Shown piece by piece: positions 62,839-64,000 of a DNA stretch of 64,000 nt. The translations under genes and the position numbers were made by a program. Within the stretch, counting starts at the first letter, position 1. Every line of letters starts with the position of its first letter. Under the pieces are notes generated by a model that had not been told where the DNA came from, made no database searches, and was given only the letters and a program-made list of their open reading frames with translations. Where the stretch lies: assembly GCF_038096175.1 (NCBI RefSeq), contig NZ_CP151099.1, positions 8,162,001 to 8,226,000 of the forward strand. Direction: 5' to 3'. The DNA comes from Nostoc sp. UHCC 0302 (GTDB lineage: Bacteria; Cyanobacteriota; Cyanobacteriia; Cyanobacteriales; Nostocaceae).

Positions 62839-63019
62839 TATATAGCAGAATTCAGGAGTCAGAAGTAGAGACGCGATTTATCGCGTCTGTGCAGAATTCA
62901 GGAGTAGAGACGCGATAAATCGCGTCTGTGCAGGAGTCAGAATTCGGAACCAACACGGGCTTTTGGCTTGGCTTTGAGACTGAGGTTGGATACTTCACCT
63001 AATTGAAGTCTGCTATATA
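62839..63019. repeat. Palindromic repeat family, copy 5, with perfect 11-bp inverted ends
   Basis: TATATAGCAGA (62839-62849) and TCTGCTATATA (63009-63019) are exact inverted ends. Inside are two hairpins GACGCGAT-NN-ATCGCGTC (62870-62887 and 62909-62926) in a tandem duplication, and CTTGGCTTTGAGAC shared with the 11.97-kb copy. The right end overlaps the 3' end of the SLH gene. Confidence 0.8.
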
Positions 63020-64000
63020 GGATGATTTGATGGCAGGTGTTCGCTTAATGGCAACTAATGCTTGATAAACCATTGCCGCGACTTCGGCGCGTGTTGCCTC
63101 GCGAGAAGGTGCAAGCAGCTTGGGGTCTGGATAATTGACCACAATTTTTTGTTGTGTAGCAGTGGACACGGCTGTTCGGGCATAGTCGGGAATGGCATTT
63201 TGATCGCTATACCCTGCCAAAGCGTCGCTATCAACTGCTGATAGTCCTAACCCGTTGACTAGAGAGACAAGCACCTGTAATCGTTGCACATTTTGATCGG
63301 GGCGGTAAGTGCGATCGCTAAATCCGCCGACAAAGCCACCGCTAGCGGCGATTTGGATGGCGTTATAAGCCCAAAATTTCTTGGGTACATCCGTAAAATC
63401 TGGGGCTGTGCGCTTGGGAGTGGGGTTAAAAGCAACCGCCACTAAAGCCGCATACTGGGCGCGAGTCATCGGTTTATCTGGCTGATAGCTGCCATCGGCA
63501 AAACCATGAGTTAAATCCATACTCACTAATGCCCGAATAAAGGGTTCTGCCCAGTGTCCTACAAGGTCGGTAAACGAGGGAATATCAACATCAGGATTCA
63601 CTATATAGGGGGAGATGATTGCACTTTCCTTGCCACTGGCGACTAATGCTTGATAAATTAATGCCGCCACCTCGGCGCGGGTGATGTCTCGCAGTGGTTC
63701 AAGTTGTTCTGTTTGCGGATAATTTACCACTAGGAGTTTTTGGGTAGCAACTGCTAGAGCATTGCTGGCATAACTGGGAATTTGAGCGCGATCGCGATAT
63801 ACAGTTAATACATTTGGATTACCTCCACTGAGTTTTAAGCCATTCACAATAGATACTATTGCCTGAATTCTAGTCAAATTCTGCCCCGGTCGAAATGTCC
63901 CATCGGGAAAGCCGCTGATAAAACCCATATTTGCGGCATTCAAGATAGCTGAAGCTGCCCAAAAATCGGGTTTAATATCCGTAAAGGTACGCTGTTGATT
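62999..64000 (-). CDS. SLH-domain protein, 5' end outside the window
   Basis: Partial: the frame is open to position 64000, so at least 333 residues, and the start lies beyond the window. Repeated S-layer homology units: FTDIKPDFWAASAILNAANM then GFISGFPDGTFRPGQNLTR; FTDLVGHWAEPFIRALVSMD then GFADGSYQPDKPMTR; FTDVPKKFWAYNAIQIAASG then GFVGGFSDRTYRPDQNVQR. SLH modules bind pyruvylated cell-wall polymers and in cyanobacteria also occur in outer-membrane porins. The last residues YIADFN and the stop codon are encoded by the right end of a palindromic repeat. Confidence 0.88.
   Translation of the reverse strand, partial: NQQRTFTDIKPDFWAASAILNAANMGFISGFPDGTFRPGQNLTRIQAIVSIVNGLKLSGGNPNVLTVYRDRAQIPSYASNALAVATQKLLVVNYPQTEQLEPLRDITRAEVAALIYQALVASGKESAIISPYIVNPDVDIPSFTDLVGHWAEPFIRALVSMDLTHGFADGSYQPDKPMTRAQYAALVAVAFNPTPKRTAPDFTDVPKKFWAYNAIQIAASGGFVGGFSDRTYRPDQNVQRLQVLVSLVNGLGLSAVDSDALAGYSDQNAIPDYARTAVSTATQQKIVVNYPDPKLLAPSREATRAEVAAMVYQALVAIKRTPAIKSSYIADFN

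Overview
The window is chromosomal DNA from a cyanobacterium, most likely a filamentous heterocyst-forming one (Nostocales: Nostoc, Calothrix or Tolypothrix type). The reasons are: very frequent HIP1 octamers (GCGATCGC); photosynthesis genes (the phycobiliprotein lyase cpcT and a photosystem I psaM too short for ordinary ORF callers); a valyl-tRNA synthetase with the cyanobacterial CAAD membrane domain; heptamer STRR repeats (TAATGAC, AATTACG and CCCCAGT types); and many small palindromic repeats between genes. I found no rRNA, tRNA, CRISPR array or complete prophage.

Layout. 1-7.3 kb: an atypical SDR/epimerase, a secreted TPR protein, cpcT followed by a MITE-like palindrome and two tandem structured elements, gatB, and a membrane protein. 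7.4-11.9 kb: a GC-rich, foreign-looking pair (an orphan amino-acid-binding protein and a secreted phosphoesterase) with an IS630 element inserted at the 5' end of the phosphoesterase frame. 12-18 kb: repeat-rich DNA, a TPR-CHAT protein with an altered catalytic His, and a short paralogue of its N-terminus. 18-31 kb: housekeeping and conserved cyanobacterial genes (dnaX, a lipid glucosyltransferase, an EbsA-like protein, a BioD/DRTGG protein, a SLOG protein, MAPEG, YajQ, GST, TPR, an FtsL-like protein, psaM, a sugar kinase). 31-33.4 kb: an AT-rich phage-like island (tail-collar protein and two unknown ORFs). 33.5-36.2 kb: a coupled AmpG-like permease and GlcNAc-type kinase behind a GxxExxY gene that is bracketed by a 37-bp inverted repeat. 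36-44 kb: valS, an ABC1/UbiB kinase, recN. 44-49 kb: small membrane and pentapeptide proteins, a three-gene response-regulator operon (pseudo-receiver, receiver, receiver-GGDEF), a PNPOx-like protein and a small zinc-ribbon protein. 49.7-64 kb: a NACHT NTPase, DUF3775, Ap4A phosphorylase, a UPF0182 protein, a secreted beta-helix protein, a Spy-like lipoprotein, a TerB-like protein, and an SLH-domain protein that runs off the window end.

Connections between genes: the AmpG-like permease and kinase overlap by ATGA and look like a cell-wall or amino-sugar recycling pair. The three response regulators form a tight operon without a kinase nearby and end in a c-di-GMP cyclase. Most other genes are solitary units with their own terminator-like palindromes. 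Dispersed palindromes supply functional pieces of genes in several places: the start codon of the MAPEG gene, the stop codon of the SLH gene, and the N-terminus of the GxxExxY protein. No complete new defence or metabolic system is evident. The best leads are the structured non-coding elements at 4.1 and 24.2 kb, the GxxExxY cassette, the CHAT His-to-Tyr change, the extended PsaM and the phage-like island.
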